A DNA stretch of 64,000 nt from Candidatus Manganitrophus morganii. Its GTDB lineage: Bacteria; Nitrospirota; Nitrospiria; SBBL01; Manganitrophaceae. The position numbers and the translations under genes were made by a program. The notes below the pieces were generated by a model. It did no database searches. It was not told the origin of the DNA and saw nothing but the letters and a program-made list of their open reading frames with translations. The stretch is taken from contig JAJHOH010000001.1 in NCBI GenBank assembly GCA_021651055.1, positions 744,001 through 808,000 on the forward strand, written 5' to 3'. Below, one piece after another: positions 52,539 through 61,696 of this stretch. The number at the start of each line of letters is the position of its first letter. Position 1 is the stretch's first letter.

Positions 52539-55373
52539 ATGGCCAAACCGCCCCGACAGAAAGGACCCAAATCAGCCGCCGCGATGAGGGCGTCGCTGCG
52601 CCCCGTTCAGGCCGGCGTCGATTATTTGGAGGATATTTTCCGGGATGTCCTGCTGGAGCAGGGGGGGGAGTCGCTTGTCGGCTGGGTCGATCAATTCCGG
52701 GGAATCTGCCGGACGCTGCGCGACCGCTACGATCCGAAGCTGGAAAAGAAGCTCCTCCGGATGATCGACCGGCTCGACCTCGCCACCTGCACGCAGGTGG
52801 TCTCCGCCTTCGATCTGTCGTTCAATCTTCTCAACGTGGCGGAAGAAAACCATGCCATGCAGGCGCGGCGCCACGAGGAGCGGAGGGGAGGCTTTGTCGA
52901 GGGGGCCCTCCCGCACTACTTCTCCGAGCGGACCCGCCCGACGCTCGCCAAACAACTGGCCCGGCTGGGTGAAATCGAGATCATGCCGGTGATGACCGCT
53001 CACCCGACCGAAGCAAAACGGCAGACGATCCTGGAGAAATACCGGGCGATCTATCTTCTGATCTTCCGGCTGGAGAATCCGATCTGGACCCCGCGGGAGC
53101 GGCGGGCGATCGAGCGGGAGATCTACAACATGGTCACCCTCCTCTGGCAGACGGGAGACCTCCATCTGGAGCGGCCGACCGTCCGGGAGGAAGCTCAGAA
53201 CATCCTCTTCTACTTCAAAGAGACCTTTTATGACGTCATCCCCCGCCTCTATGGGGAGCTTCGGGACCACTTCCGAAAAAAAGGGATTCCGGTCGACTCC
53301 CCCCTCCCCCCTTTCCTCCGATTCGGCTCGTGGGTCGGCGGCGACCGCGACGGAAATCCCTTCGTCAAAGCGGAAGACACGGAGTGGACGGTCCTCACCC
53401 ACAAGGACCTGATTTTCCGGCTCTACCATGATTCGCTCAACCAATTGGTCGTTAATCTCAGCCCTTCGCGGCATCTGGTCGGGGTCTCCGACAGGCTGCT
53501 CGGGTCGATCGAAGCCGATGCGCTCCTCTTTCCCGAAGCGGTGAAGCGGATCCGGGCGCGGAATCCACACGAGCCCTACCGCCAGAAGCTCGGCTTTATG
53601 AAGCTGAAGCTGGAAGCGACCCAGCAAGAGCTCGACCGGCGCCTCCGCGAAGAGATCGACGACGATGCCCCGCCGGCGCGCGGCTATCGAAACGCCGACG
53701 AATTCGCGGCCGACCTGGAGGTCATGCGCGAGAGCCTGACCCGCCACCGCGGCGCCCGGCCCGCCGAAATGGAGATCGATGCCATGCTCTCCTGCGTCCG
53801 GGTCTTCGGCTTCCACCTCGCCCGTCTCGACATCCGCCAGGACGCCGCGCGCCACCGCGAAACGCTCGCCGAGATCTTCAACCGGGTCAAGCTCTATCCC
53901 GGCTTCCTCTCCGGAGACGAGGAAAAAAAGGTCGAAGTCCTCACGCGCGAGCTGATGACGATGCGCCCCCTCCTCTCTCCGCACTGGACATTGTCGCCCG
54001 AAAACCAGGAGGTCATCGACACCTTCGCGGCGATGAAGAAAATCATCGGAGCGCTCGGTCCGGACGCCGTCGGCAGCTACATCATCAGCATGGCCTCCGG
54101 GATGAGCGATATCCTTGCCGTCCTCCTCCTGGCGAAAGAGACCGGTCTCTGCGGCCCCACCCCCGACGGCGGCTTCCGGAGCGAGATCGACATCGCCCCC
54201 CTCTTCGAGACGACGGAAGACCTGCGCACCGCCCCGGCGGTCCTCCAGGGGCTCTTGCAGAATCCCGCCTATCGGTTGCAGCTCGAGGCCCGCGGACGGC
54301 AGCAGGAGATCATGCTCGGCTATTCCGACAGCAGCAAAGATTCCGGCATCCTCACGTCGAGCTGGGCGCTCTATAAAAGCCAGATCCACCTCTGGGAGGT
54401 CGCCCGGAAAGAAGGGATCGCGCTGACCCTTTTTCACGGCCGCGGCGGAACGGTCGGCCGCGGCGGGGGCCCCACCCATCGGGCCATTCTGGCGCAGCCG
54501 CCGCACACCGTCGAAGGCCGGATCAAGATTACGGAGCAGGGAGAGGTCATCTCCTCGAAGTACGCCAACCAGGGGACGGCGTCGCATCAACTGGAGCTGC
54601 TGATTACCGGCGTCCTGAAGGCGACCTTCGGCCCGACCCCTTCTCATATCGATGCCGAGCGGATGGCCCGCTTCCAGGGGGCGTTAGAAGAACTTTCTCA
54701 GGCCGCCTACCGGCGCTATCGCGATCTGGTCGGGCATCCCGATCTCTACCGGTATTTTCAGGAATCGACGCCGATCTCCGAGATCGGCTTTTTAAAGATG
54801 GGCTCCCGCCCCGCTTTCCGCTCCCAGGCCAAGTCGATGAAAGATCTCCGGGCGATCCCATGGATCTTCTCTTGGACGCAGAGCCGGCAGATGATCGGCG
54901 CCTGGTATCCGCTCGGATCAGCCTTCAAGGCCTTCGTCGATCGCGATCCCGCCCTCCACGGCCCGCTCCTCTCCGAGATGTACCGAAGTTGGCCCTTTTT
55001 CAACAATCTGATCGACAACATTCAGATGACGCTGGCGAAAGCCGATATGCACATCGCCCAGCACTATGCCGAGCTCGTCTCCGACCCGCAATTGCGAAAG
55101 GCCATCTTCGGACAGGTCCGGAAAGAGTACGACCTGACGGTAGAGACGATCAAGCAGATCACCGGACAAACCGACATCCTCGACAACGACCCCTCCCTTC
55201 AACGCTCGATCCGCCTCCGAACCCCCTTCCTCGACCCGATCAACTACATTCAGGTCAACCTGATCGAGAAGCTCCGCACGCAAAAGCTCGGAAAGAAAGA
55301 GCGCGAAGAGCTGATCCACGCCATCCTGCTGACGATCAATTGTATTGCGACGGGGATGAGAAATACGGGATAA
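52539..55373 (+). CDS. ppc: Phosphoenolpyruvate carboxylase
   Basis: 944 residues from ATG 52539; a TTG at 52503 also opens the frame. Catalytic signatures: VMTAHPTEAKRQTI (His about 154), FGSWVGGDRDGNPFV, GYSDSSKDSG (about 594) and FHGRGGTVGRGGGP (about 632), with the terminal MRNTG. Length and motifs are those of the bacterial tetrameric enzyme that forms oxaloacetate from phosphoenolpyruvate and bicarbonate. Anaplerotic; together with pyruvate kinase it sets PEP flux. Faces the SNF2 gene divergently and a histidine kinase gene convergently. Confidence 0.97.
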   Translation: MAKPPRQKGPKSAAAMRASLRPVQAGVDYLEDIFRDVLLEQGGESLVGWVDQFRGICRTLRDRYDPKLEKKLLRMIDRLDLATCTQVVSAFDLSFNLLNVAEENHAMQARRHEERRGGFVEGALPHYFSERTRPTLAKQLARLGEIEIMPVMTAHPTEAKRQTILEKYRAIYLLIFRLENPIWTPRERRAIEREIYNMVTLLWQTGDLHLERPTVREEAQNILFYFKETFYDVIPRLYGELRDHFRKKGIPVDSPLPPFLRFGSWVGGDRDGNPFVKAEDTEWTVLTHKDLIFRLYHDSLNQLVVNLSPSRHLVGVSDRLLGSIEADALLFPEAVKRIRARNPHEPYRQKLGFMKLKLEATQQELDRRLREEIDDDAPPARGYRNADEFAADLEVMRESLTRHRGARPAEMEIDAMLSCVRVFGFHLARLDIRQDAARHRETLAEIFNRVKLYPGFLSGDEEKKVEVLTRELMTMRPLLSPHWTLSPENQEVIDTFAAMKKIIGALGPDAVGSYIISMASGMSDILAVLLLAKETGLCGPTPDGGFRSEIDIAPLFETTEDLRTAPAVLQGLLQNPAYRLQLEARGRQQEIMLGYSDSSKDSGILTSSWALYKSQIHLWEVARKEGIALTLFHGRGGTVGRGGGPTHRAILAQPPHTVEGRIKITEQGEVISSKYANQGTASHQLELLITGVLKATFGPTPSHIDAERMARFQGALEELSQAAYRRYRDLVGHPDLYRYFQESTPISEIGFLKMGSRPAFRSQAKSMKDLRAIPWIFSWTQSRQMIGAWYPLGSAFKAFVDRDPALHGPLLSEMYRSWPFFNNLIDNIQMTLAKADMHIAQHYAELVSDPQLRKAIFGQVRKEYDLTVETIKQITGQTDILDNDPSLQRSIRLRTPFLDPINYIQVNLIEKLRTQKLGKKEREELIHAILLTINCIATGMRNTG

Positions 55374-55464
55374 GGCGGGTAAGGAGGATTTGTGTTAAAT
55401 GTCTATTTCAATCAGGAATCAATGCGGGGTGATTAATCTATTCTGCGGATGAGAGCGATTTTCC

Positions 55465-56790
55465 TTATTTCTTGACCGCCCGGATTGGAAGCCGAACCAT
55501 GACGGTCGTTCCCTTCCCCTCTCCGGCGCTTTCAGCCGAAACGCTTCCGCCATGCAGCTCTGTGAGGTGCCGCACAATGGCGAGACCGAGCCCCAGTCCC
55601 CCGTGGGATCGGGTGGCGCTCGCCTCGGCCTGACGAAAACAATCGAAAACATACGGCAGAAAATCGGAGGAGATGCCGATTCCGCTGTCTTTGACACGAA
55701 TCTGAATCGAACGATCCGCCCGTTCCAAGAAAATCTCGATGCCCCCTCCCTCCTGTGGCGTAAATTTGATCGCATTCGAGAGGAGGTTCCAGAAAACCTG
55801 CTGCATTCGATCCGGATCGACCGTCACAGGTTCGATGGAGGGATCGACGTTCAATTTCATTTCAATTCCTTTGGCCTCGGCCGCCTCTCGAACCGTTTCA
55901 ACGGCGGCTTCAATGATCTCCGCCAGATTCAACGGACGGATCTTCAGACAAAGTTTTCCTGTAATCATACTGGAGAGGTCCAAAAGATCGTTAATAAGAC
56001 GCTCCTGCGCCTTGACATTCCGCTCGATCCCTTCCAGCGCGGTATTTCGTGTTTCAGGATCGGCTTCTCCCGTTTGAAGCAGATGCGCCCAACCGTAGAT
56101 CGCATTCAGGGGGGTGCGCAATTCGTGAGAGACGGTCGCTAAAAACTCATCTTTTAACCGGCCGGCTTCCTCTGCTTCCAGTGTTGCCTTTTGTTCACGG
56201 GCGAGGAGTTTCTTCTCTTCTCTCTCCGCCTGCTTCTGCCGGGTAATATCGATGATTGCGATTCGCCGGACGGAACGCTCATCGATGTCTTTCCCAATGG
56301 TCTGTTCTATCCGGGCATCGAAGGGGAACCCTTCCCTCGGATTTAATTTGAGCTCATATGTTTCCCGCCCCCCGTTTTTTAAAGCCATGCTCAGATAAGA
56401 CCTGAATCGGGCGCGATCTTCCTCCGCGACATACATTAAAAACGGCCTTTGAATCAACTGCTTTCTTTCGATCCCCAATAGCTCCGCGCCTTTCAGATTT
56501 ATTTCCAGGACAAGCCCGTTCTGATCCAAGGTGCAATAACCGATCGGCGCGGAATCATAGAGATCCGCATATCGGCTCAGTAACTCTTCAAGTTCCGACC
56601 GGCTCGACCGGAGATCCTCGTTTTGCATCTCGAGCTCGAGCTGATGAACTTGCAGCTCATGGATCAACTCTTGTGTCTCTTCCGGGGAGAGAGTCTTCGG
56701 AGGGGCCTTGCTTCTCGTCAGTTTTGCTTCAGCCCGGCTTCGAATACCGATTTTATTTTCCATTTTCGGGTCCAGCGCCTTCAGCTTCAT
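55465..56790 (-). CDS. Cytosolic PAS-histidine kinase
   Basis: 441 residues. Basic N-terminus, coiled coil (about 38-75: ETQELIHELQVHQLELEMQNEDL), PAS/PAC (about 75-190), HisKA with His222 ([10 protein letters not shown]), HATPase_c (about 325-435: NLLSNAIKFTP, DSGIGIS, GGLGLGLAIV). No receiver and no membrane helix. No cognate regulator adjacent. The ELxVHQxELExQN coiled coil is the one common in soluble PAS kinases. The upstream gap 56791-56982 contains two palindromes. Confidence 0.9.
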   Translation of the reverse strand: MKLKALDPKMENKIGIRSRAEAKLTRSKAPPKTLSPEETQELIHELQVHQLELEMQNEDLRSSRSELEELLSRYADLYDSAPIGYCTLDQNGLVLEINLKGAELLGIERKQLIQRPFLMYVAEEDRARFRSYLSMALKNGGRETYELKLNPREGFPFDARIEQTIGKDIDERSVRRIAIIDITRQKQAEREEKKLLAREQKATLEAEEAGRLKDEFLATVSHELRTPLNAIYGWAHLLQTGEADPETRNTALEGIERNVKAQERLINDLLDLSSMITGKLCLKIRPLNLAEIIEAAVETVREAAEAKGIEMKLNVDPSIEPVTVDPDRMQQVFWNLLSNAIKFTPQEGGGIEIFLERADRSIQIRVKDSGIGISSDFLPYVFDCFRQAEASATRSHGGLGLGLAIVRHLTELHGGSVSAESAGEGKGTTVMVRLPIRAVKK

Positions 56791-56892
56791 TCTTTAGGAA
56801 TGAATCTTTCTATGCATCTTACAGGAAGCAGATTGAAGATTACAAGAGAAGAGGATGATGAGGAATGGGGGGTAAAACCAGGAGGGTTTGCG

Positions 56893-56966
56893 GAGAGCAT
56901 TGCTCTCCACAGGGCTCGTTCGTAGCATAGGAGAGACCGAGTCGAATCTCCTATGCCTACGAACGT
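56893..56966. repeat. Two adjacent palindromes between genes
   Basis: GGAGAGC-ATT-GCTCTCC (about 56893-56909) is followed by a larger hairpin with arms CGTTCGTAGCATAGGAGA and TCTCCTATGCCTACGAACG (about 56918-56966), a near-perfect stem of about 18 pairs. Confidence 0.7.
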
Positions 56967-56982
56967 CATTTTAACAAGAAGA

Positions 56983-57369
56983 TTACATTCTAAGATGTTT
57001 CACTAAAATTTCACTCTTTACGATTCTTGGATCGTCCGCCCCGAACTTTTTCGCATTCTGAAATGCTTCTTTCGCCTCATCGTGTTTCCCCATCCCATCT
57101 AAAGCGACCCCCAGATTAAAATGAGGCTCCGGAAAATTGGAGGAGAGATTAATCGCCTCTTTAAAAATCGGAGCGGCGACATCCCAATGGGACTGAATAA
57201 GGTGGCCGACTCCTTCATTGTTCTTTTCCGCGGCGGCCGCGCTGGGCCAGCCGGAGGGGGAAGTAAAATGAGGTATGTCCGAGACGGGACCTGCCTTGCC
57301 GTAACAGCCGTTGAGGGTGGACAATGCGATCAGAAACACAGATAGAAATCCAATCTTTTTTATGCTCAT
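56983..57369 (-). CDS. Small TPR lipoprotein
   Basis: 128 residues. Lipobox LNGC (Cys22). After a Pro/Ser-rich stretch, two TPR units: HLIQSHWDVAAPIFKEAINLSSNFPEPHFNLGVALDGMGKHDEAKEAFQNAKKFGADDP shows the W/L/A/P TPR spacing. Likely a periplasmic-face protein-protein adaptor. No partner gene adjacent. Confidence 0.8.
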   Translation of the reverse strand: MSIKKIGFLSVFLIALSTLNGCYGKAGPVSDIPHFTSPSGWPSAAAAEKNNEGVGHLIQSHWDVAAPIFKEAINLSSNFPEPHFNLGVALDGMGKHDEAKEAFQNAKKFGADDPRIVKSEILVKHLRM

Positions 57370-57704
57370 GGGGGTCTCCTTTCATTGTGATCTTACCAGT
57401 GCCTATTATGCCTGTAAGAATAGAAAGTGGTCTGGTCAATATTGCTCAGTTTTGAGGGATGATCGAGCAGGTAAAACGCGCATCATCGTCGCTAAATCCA
57501 AAATAGTCAGGACGTTTCCCGATCGATTGAGTGCCGTTCCGGAAACCGGAACCGGTTCCTTCCGGAAGCCGGGATTCCTCCCCCTTCTCATACGAAAAGA
57601 ACCCTTAAAAACACTGCGCCGGCCGGAAAAATCTCCGGCATCTCCCTTGCTAAGACAAGCCCTGGGGAAAGTTCACGAAGCGCCGACCGGCGGGGAGGAG
57701 ACAA
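57370..57704. other. Intergenic gap with a cluster of short palindromes
   Basis: 335 bases without a convincing gene. At 57537-57567 lie TTCCGGAA, the perfect palindrome GGAACCGGTTCC (57548-57559) and a second TTCCGGAA, upstream of the lipoprotein gene at 57705. It could be an operator or a leader hairpin. Confidence 0.45.
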
Positions 57705-58496
57705 ATGGTGAAGCGGCAGATCAGTATCATATTGCTCATCGGATTGTTTTTATCGGGGTGCGGGAGCGGCGGCTCCGGCGGCAATGGAGGGGGCGCGGGA
57801 GGCGGCAATCAACAAGCGGTGCAAAACGAGATCGATCACCTCTTCCCGTTTACACCCAATCAACCGTTCGACGTCATCTTCGTCTGCGGCAGAAGCAATT
57901 CGCAGCTCACCTATTACTTCGACTTCCGGTCGGACGGGAGCTTTAACGTCTACATCACCCTCGACAACGGACAGGACGTGGCGTTCTCCGGAACATACAG
58001 CTACGCCAACGAACAGATCCGGATGGTGGCGTTGAACAATCCGATCCTCCCATTGGATGAAACGACCACCGATATTGTCCCTCATATGGGGCTGGTCGGA
58101 GAATTCGCCACGCCGATCATGCAGTGCGGCGCATTGGGGCATCGAGAAAACGATCCGAGGATGGAGCGCTTTAAATCGTATCTTTGCCCGCTGATCAACA
58201 TCGGCCGGGTGAGCGACGAGGAGAATGCCTTCGAATTCGTTCACAGCGCCATCCCCTTCAACCTGACCGTCCCCGGCTCCATCTTCCGCCAAAAGGATGT
58301 GCATGTCTCCGGCATGACCAACCCGATCGTGCGGCGCGGCTACGGCATCTACCGCCGCGTCGGCGATACTTTCTATGCCGACTTTGGAATTCAGTTCGAC
58401 GACCACAACCTTCTGAAGGGGGCTTTTGCTAACGGCGATCAAGAAATGAGCGTCGAGCAATTGGAACCGTCCGCAGGACCCTGCAACAGGAGATGA
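57705..58496 (+). CDS. Lipoprotein of unknown function with poly-Gly tether
   Basis: 263 residues; GGGGAGGAG ribosome site. Lipobox LSGC (Cys19) followed by a Gly-rich run (GSGGSGGNGGGAGGGN). The mature protein has beta-type segments (FDVIFVCGRSNSQLTYYFDFRSDGSFNVYITLDNGQDVAFSGTYSY) ending in a CGALGH / YLCPLINIGR pair and a closing GPCNRR. The first half looks like a small lipocalin-like or NlpE-like barrel; no firm family. Convergent with the next kinase gene. Confidence 0.68.
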   Translation: MVKRQISIILLIGLFLSGCGSGGSGGNGGGAGGGNQQAVQNEIDHLFPFTPNQPFDVIFVCGRSNSQLTYYFDFRSDGSFNVYITLDNGQDVAFSGTYSYANEQIRMVALNNPILPLDETTTDIVPHMGLVGEFATPIMQCGALGHRENDPRMERFKSYLCPLINIGRVSDEENAFEFVHSAIPFNLTVPGSIFRQKDVHVSGMTNPIVRRGYGIYRRVGDTFYADFGIQFDDHNLLKGAFANGDQEMSVEQLEPSAGPCNRR

Positions 58497-58523
58497 AGTT
58501 CGATTAGGAATGAAAAAGAAAAA

Positions 58524-59600
58524 TTAAAGATTCGGCGGCAGCTCGTATGGGAAGCGGACGGTGAAGGTAGAGCCGGCGCCCGGTTTGCTGACGACTTCGA
58601 CGCTTCCTCCGAGAAGATCGACAAAGCGCTTTACAATCGACAGCCCCAATCCCGTGCCTGGACCATATGCTTCTTTAAAGGCAGGCGCTTGATAGAACTG
58701 GTCAAAGATATGGGGGAGATCTTCCTCGGAAATTCCGATTCCGGTATCGCTGATCTCCACGGAAAGCCGCTTTTGGGAAGAAAGATGAATGACCCGGATC
58801 CGGATCGATCCCCGTTCTGTAAACTTGATGGCGTTGCCGATCAAATTGGTGAAGATCTGTCTCACCTTCCCTCGATCGGTCCGGATCGCGGGCGCGGTCG
58901 GATCATCAACAAAGTCGACGACCAGCCCTTTTTCCGTCCCCAGCGGTTCCAGCGTATCGAGGATCTCCCGAATCAGCTCGGAGAGATCGACCCGCTCCAT
59001 TTGGATCTCGATCCTTCCGGTTTCGATTCGGCTGAGATCGAGAACGTTGCTGATCAAATCAAGTTGTATCCGGGCATTCTGGTGAATTCTTTCGAGCATC
59101 TCTTCCCGTTTGGCGACGTTCTCACTTACGCGCGGCTCTCTTAAGAGGCTGCTGTAGCCGATGATGGCATTCAGCGGCGTGCGAAGATCGTGGGAAACAA
59201 TCGAGAGGAATTGAGATTTGAGACGGTTGATCTCTCCAGCCTGCCGCAGGGCCGAAAGCCGCACCTCGCTCAACACGCTGATGATCACCGCCTCCAACAC
59301 AAATAAGCCGACCATCAAAATATCGAGACTTTTTACCTCAAATGCTTGAGAGGGAAGAAAAAAGAAGTAAACGTCGGCCAGCGTCGCCAAAAACGTCGCC
59401 AGCAATCCCGGGCCCAGCCCGCCGTACCAGGAGCTGATCATGACCGCTGCAAAGAAAAGAAGAAATGGGGGCGACTCGATTAAGGTGCCGATCGCCAGTT
59501 TGATAAACAGCGCCGATCCGGTCGCCAGAAGGGCAAGGGCGTAGCCCATCTTACGAGACGGGCTCCCCCTGAGGATGTTGAATCTCCCGGGCCATTTCAT
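58524..59600 (-). CDS. Membrane histidine kinase with DUF4118 (KdpD-like) domain
   Basis: 358 residues. DUF4118-type four-helix membrane part (about 18-112: [30 protein letters not shown] is the marker), HisKA His137 ([12 protein letters not shown]), HATPase_c (about 240-355: [30 protein letters not shown]). The sensor has no periplasmic loop of size, so it should sense within the membrane or cytosol. No regulator adjacent. GGGGAG ribosome site. Confidence 0.9.
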   Translation of the reverse strand: MKWPGRFNILRGSPSRKMGYALALLATGSALFIKLAIGTLIESPPFLLFFAAVMISSWYGGLGPGLLATFLATLADVYFFFLPSQAFEVKSLDILMVGLFVLEAVIISVLSEVRLSALRQAGEINRLKSQFLSIVSHDLRTPLNAIIGYSSLLREPRVSENVAKREEMLERIHQNARIQLDLISNVLDLSRIETGRIEIQMERVDLSELIREILDTLEPLGTEKGLVVDFVDDPTAPAIRTDRGKVRQIFTNLIGNAIKFTERGSIRIRVIHLSSQKRLSVEISDTGIGISEEDLPHIFDQFYQAPAFKEAYGPGTGLGLSIVKRFVDLLGGSVEVVSKPGAGSTFTVRFPYELPPNL

Positions 59601-59729
59601 CCAGGATCTCCCCCCATTGAGATTTAACCCTCCGCAGTTTCAGCCATACTTTTTTTAGTTTAAGCAGAATGATCCGGCAACTTCAACCCCCGAAGGATGA
59701 AACTTCTTGTACAGGTACAGGCATTGCTC

Positions 59730-61406
59730 TTATTGTTTCCCGCCGGCGGTGATTCCCTGAGCATAGATGTCCCAGCTTGGGATTGCGTCGGTTCCATTGC
59801 GAGAATCTTCCCAGACGACGGCCGCCCCGCCGGCGCCGTCCGAAATCAGCAGGGGGACTTTCTGGTCGCCCGGCGCGGTGGAGATCGCAACACCGTCGAT
59901 GCTCCATTGCACCTCTCCGACCTCATTCACCCGCTGGGCATAGAGATCCCAACTTCCGCCGCGAAGATCCTGCCAAGCGATGATTGCTCCGCCCGCGCTG
60001 TCTGTCTCCAACTGAGGCATCCCCTGAATGTCGGGGGCAGAGGAGATGACAACACCGCCGGCGGCCCAGTGTGCCGCCCCGCTCCCGTCGACCCGCTGGG
60101 CGCGGACATCAAAAACGGTTTGGCCGGAACCATCCTGCCAGGTCATGATCGCCCCGCCCGCGCCATCCGACACCGGCCGGGGAGCGAGTTGGTCATTGGC
60201 CGCATTTGAAATGATCACCCCGTCGGCGGTCCACGCGGCTGTTCCGCTTCCATTCACCCGCTGCGCGTAGACGTCCCACGCTCCATCACGATCATCCTGC
60301 CAGACGATAATCGCCCCGCCTGTGCCGTCCGAAACGAGCTGAGGCGCGCCCTGGGTATTCGCCGCAATGGAAACAGCGACGCCGTCGGCGGACCATCGGA
60401 CTGCGCCGTTTCGATTGATCCGCTGCGCGTAGAGGTCCCAATCTCCGCCCCGATCGTCTTGCCAGACGAGGACGGCCCCTCCGGCGCCATCAGAGATCAA
60501 GCGGAAAAAGAATTTGTTCGTCGCCGCGGTGGAGACGACGACACCCCCGGTTGCCCACTGGACGGCTCCGTTCGCATTGACCCGATGGGCATAGACATCT
60601 ATCTTTCCGTTGCGATCATCCTGCCAGGCAATGATCGCTCCGCCGGCGCCGTCCAGGACGATCTGGGGGGAGAACTCGGCGTGCCCCCCTGCCGCGACGG
60701 CGATCCCATCGACCGCCCATTGCACGACGCCGTCTCTATTAATCCGCTGGGCATAGATGTCTAAATTTCCATCGCGGTCATCTTGCCAGGTGATGATGGC
60801 GCCGCCGGCGCCGTCCGAGATGATCTGGGGGTGCTGTTGGCTGCCCGCCACGGTCGAGATGGGGACGCCGTCACTCGTCCATTGCACTGTCCCGCTCCCG
60901 TTCACGCGTTGGGCATAGATATCGAAACTCGTCCCGCTGCGAATATCCATCCAGGCGATGATCATCCCGCCGATGCCGTCGGAGACCGCTTGGGGAGATT
61001 GTTGGTCGCTCGCCGCCGCCGAGATCGCCACATTCTCCGGATTTCCTTGGGTCCACAAGACCGCCAGAAACCCGGGGCTGCTTTCCGCTCCGCCGATCAC
61101 CACCTTCACCGATCCGCTCGACGCGTCCTCGGGCACAACGGCGATAATTTCCGTATCGCTCCAGCTCACGATCTGCGTCGCCGCCGCGCCGCCGACGATT
61201 AGGCTGCTGTTTCCCTGGCCGGTTCCGAACCGCTCTCCCGTCACCCGGATTTCTTCTCCGACCTTGGCCTCCGTTGGGCTGACGCCGGTCACGATCGGCG
61301 CGGCGGGATCGGCGCTTTCCGCCGATCCTTGCGAGAGGCTTCCACACCCCGTTATGAGAAACAGGCTGAATAAAACCGCGCTCCAGACGATCCAAACTTT
61401 TTTCAT
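59730..61406 (-). CDS. Lipoprotein with IPT/TIG domain and eight-unit beta-propeller-like repeats
   Basis: 558 residues. Lipobox LITGC (Cys21). An IPT/TIG domain (about 37-115: PIVTGVSPTEAKVGEEIRVTGERFG...) is followed by eight repeats of about 54 residues (about 140-555), consensus SDGAGGAIIxWQDDRxGxxDxYAQRVNxxGxVQWxxDGV. The repeat number and the D-R-x-G...D-x-Y pattern suit a beta-propeller with possible Ca-binding turns. The last unit is shortened (WDIYAQGITAGGKQ). Probably a surface adhesin or sugar/protein-binding protein. No family name is certain. Confidence 0.82.
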   Translation of the reverse strand: MKKVWIVWSAVLFSLFLITGCGSLSQGSAESADPAAPIVTGVSPTEAKVGEEIRVTGERFGTGQGNSSLIVGGAAATQIVSWSDTEIIAVVPEDASSGSVKVVIGGAESSPGFLAVLWTQGNPENVAISAAASDQQSPQAVSDGIGGMIIAWMDIRSGTSFDIYAQRVNGSGTVQWTSDGVPISTVAGSQQHPQIISDGAGGAIITWQDDRDGNLDIYAQRINRDGVVQWAVDGIAVAAGGHAEFSPQIVLDGAGGAIIAWQDDRNGKIDVYAHRVNANGAVQWATGGVVVSTAATNKFFFRLISDGAGGAVLVWQDDRGGDWDLYAQRINRNGAVRWSADGVAVSIAANTQGAPQLVSDGTGGAIIVWQDDRDGAWDVYAQRVNGSGTAAWTADGVIISNAANDQLAPRPVSDGAGGAIMTWQDGSGQTVFDVRAQRVDGSGAAHWAAGGVVISSAPDIQGMPQLETDSAGGAIIAWQDLRGGSWDLYAQRVNEVGEVQWSIDGVAISTAPGDQKVPLLISDGAGGAAVVWEDSRNGTDAIPSWDIYAQGITAGGKQ

Positions 61407-61492
61407 TTGTGTTCCTGGATGTAAACCGGCCTCGGCCGCTAAATATACCGGGGATGATACCCGTATGTCATAGACGAATCAATGGGAAAAGA

Positions 61493-61660
61493 ATGATGAA
61501 GAGGGGATACTTTTCGGGAAGCAAAAATGGAGGGGCTGAGTTGCACAGCGTCATTGCCAAGTATGGGACCGTGCAGGTGGAGGTGGTGGTGAATGGGGAT
61601 CTTAACTTTGGCGAGGATGATGTGACGGGTGTTTACAATGCGGTTTGGCAGGCGGTCTAA
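61493..61660 (+). CDS. Doubtful small ORF, EF-hand/dockerin-like tail
   Basis: 55 codons (MMKRGYFSGSKNGGAEL...). The end VNGDLNFGEDDVTGVYNAVW resembles the last repeat of dockerin or thrombospondin-type Ca-binding proteins, so it could be the 3' remnant of a larger gene. GGGAAAAGA precedes it, a weak ribosome site. Third-position GC is moderate. No other support. Confidence 0.3.
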   Translation: MMKRGYFSGSKNGGAELHSVIAKYGTVQVEVVVNGDLNFGEDDVTGVYNAVWQAV

Positions 61661-61696
61661 TTAGGCATATGGAGTAGGACCAAGCCGTTCATCCTA

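Noticed and set aside
52572-54647. 691-residue minus-strand open frame
   Set aside because: Shadow of PEP carboxylase, whose catalytic motifs are intact on the plus strand.
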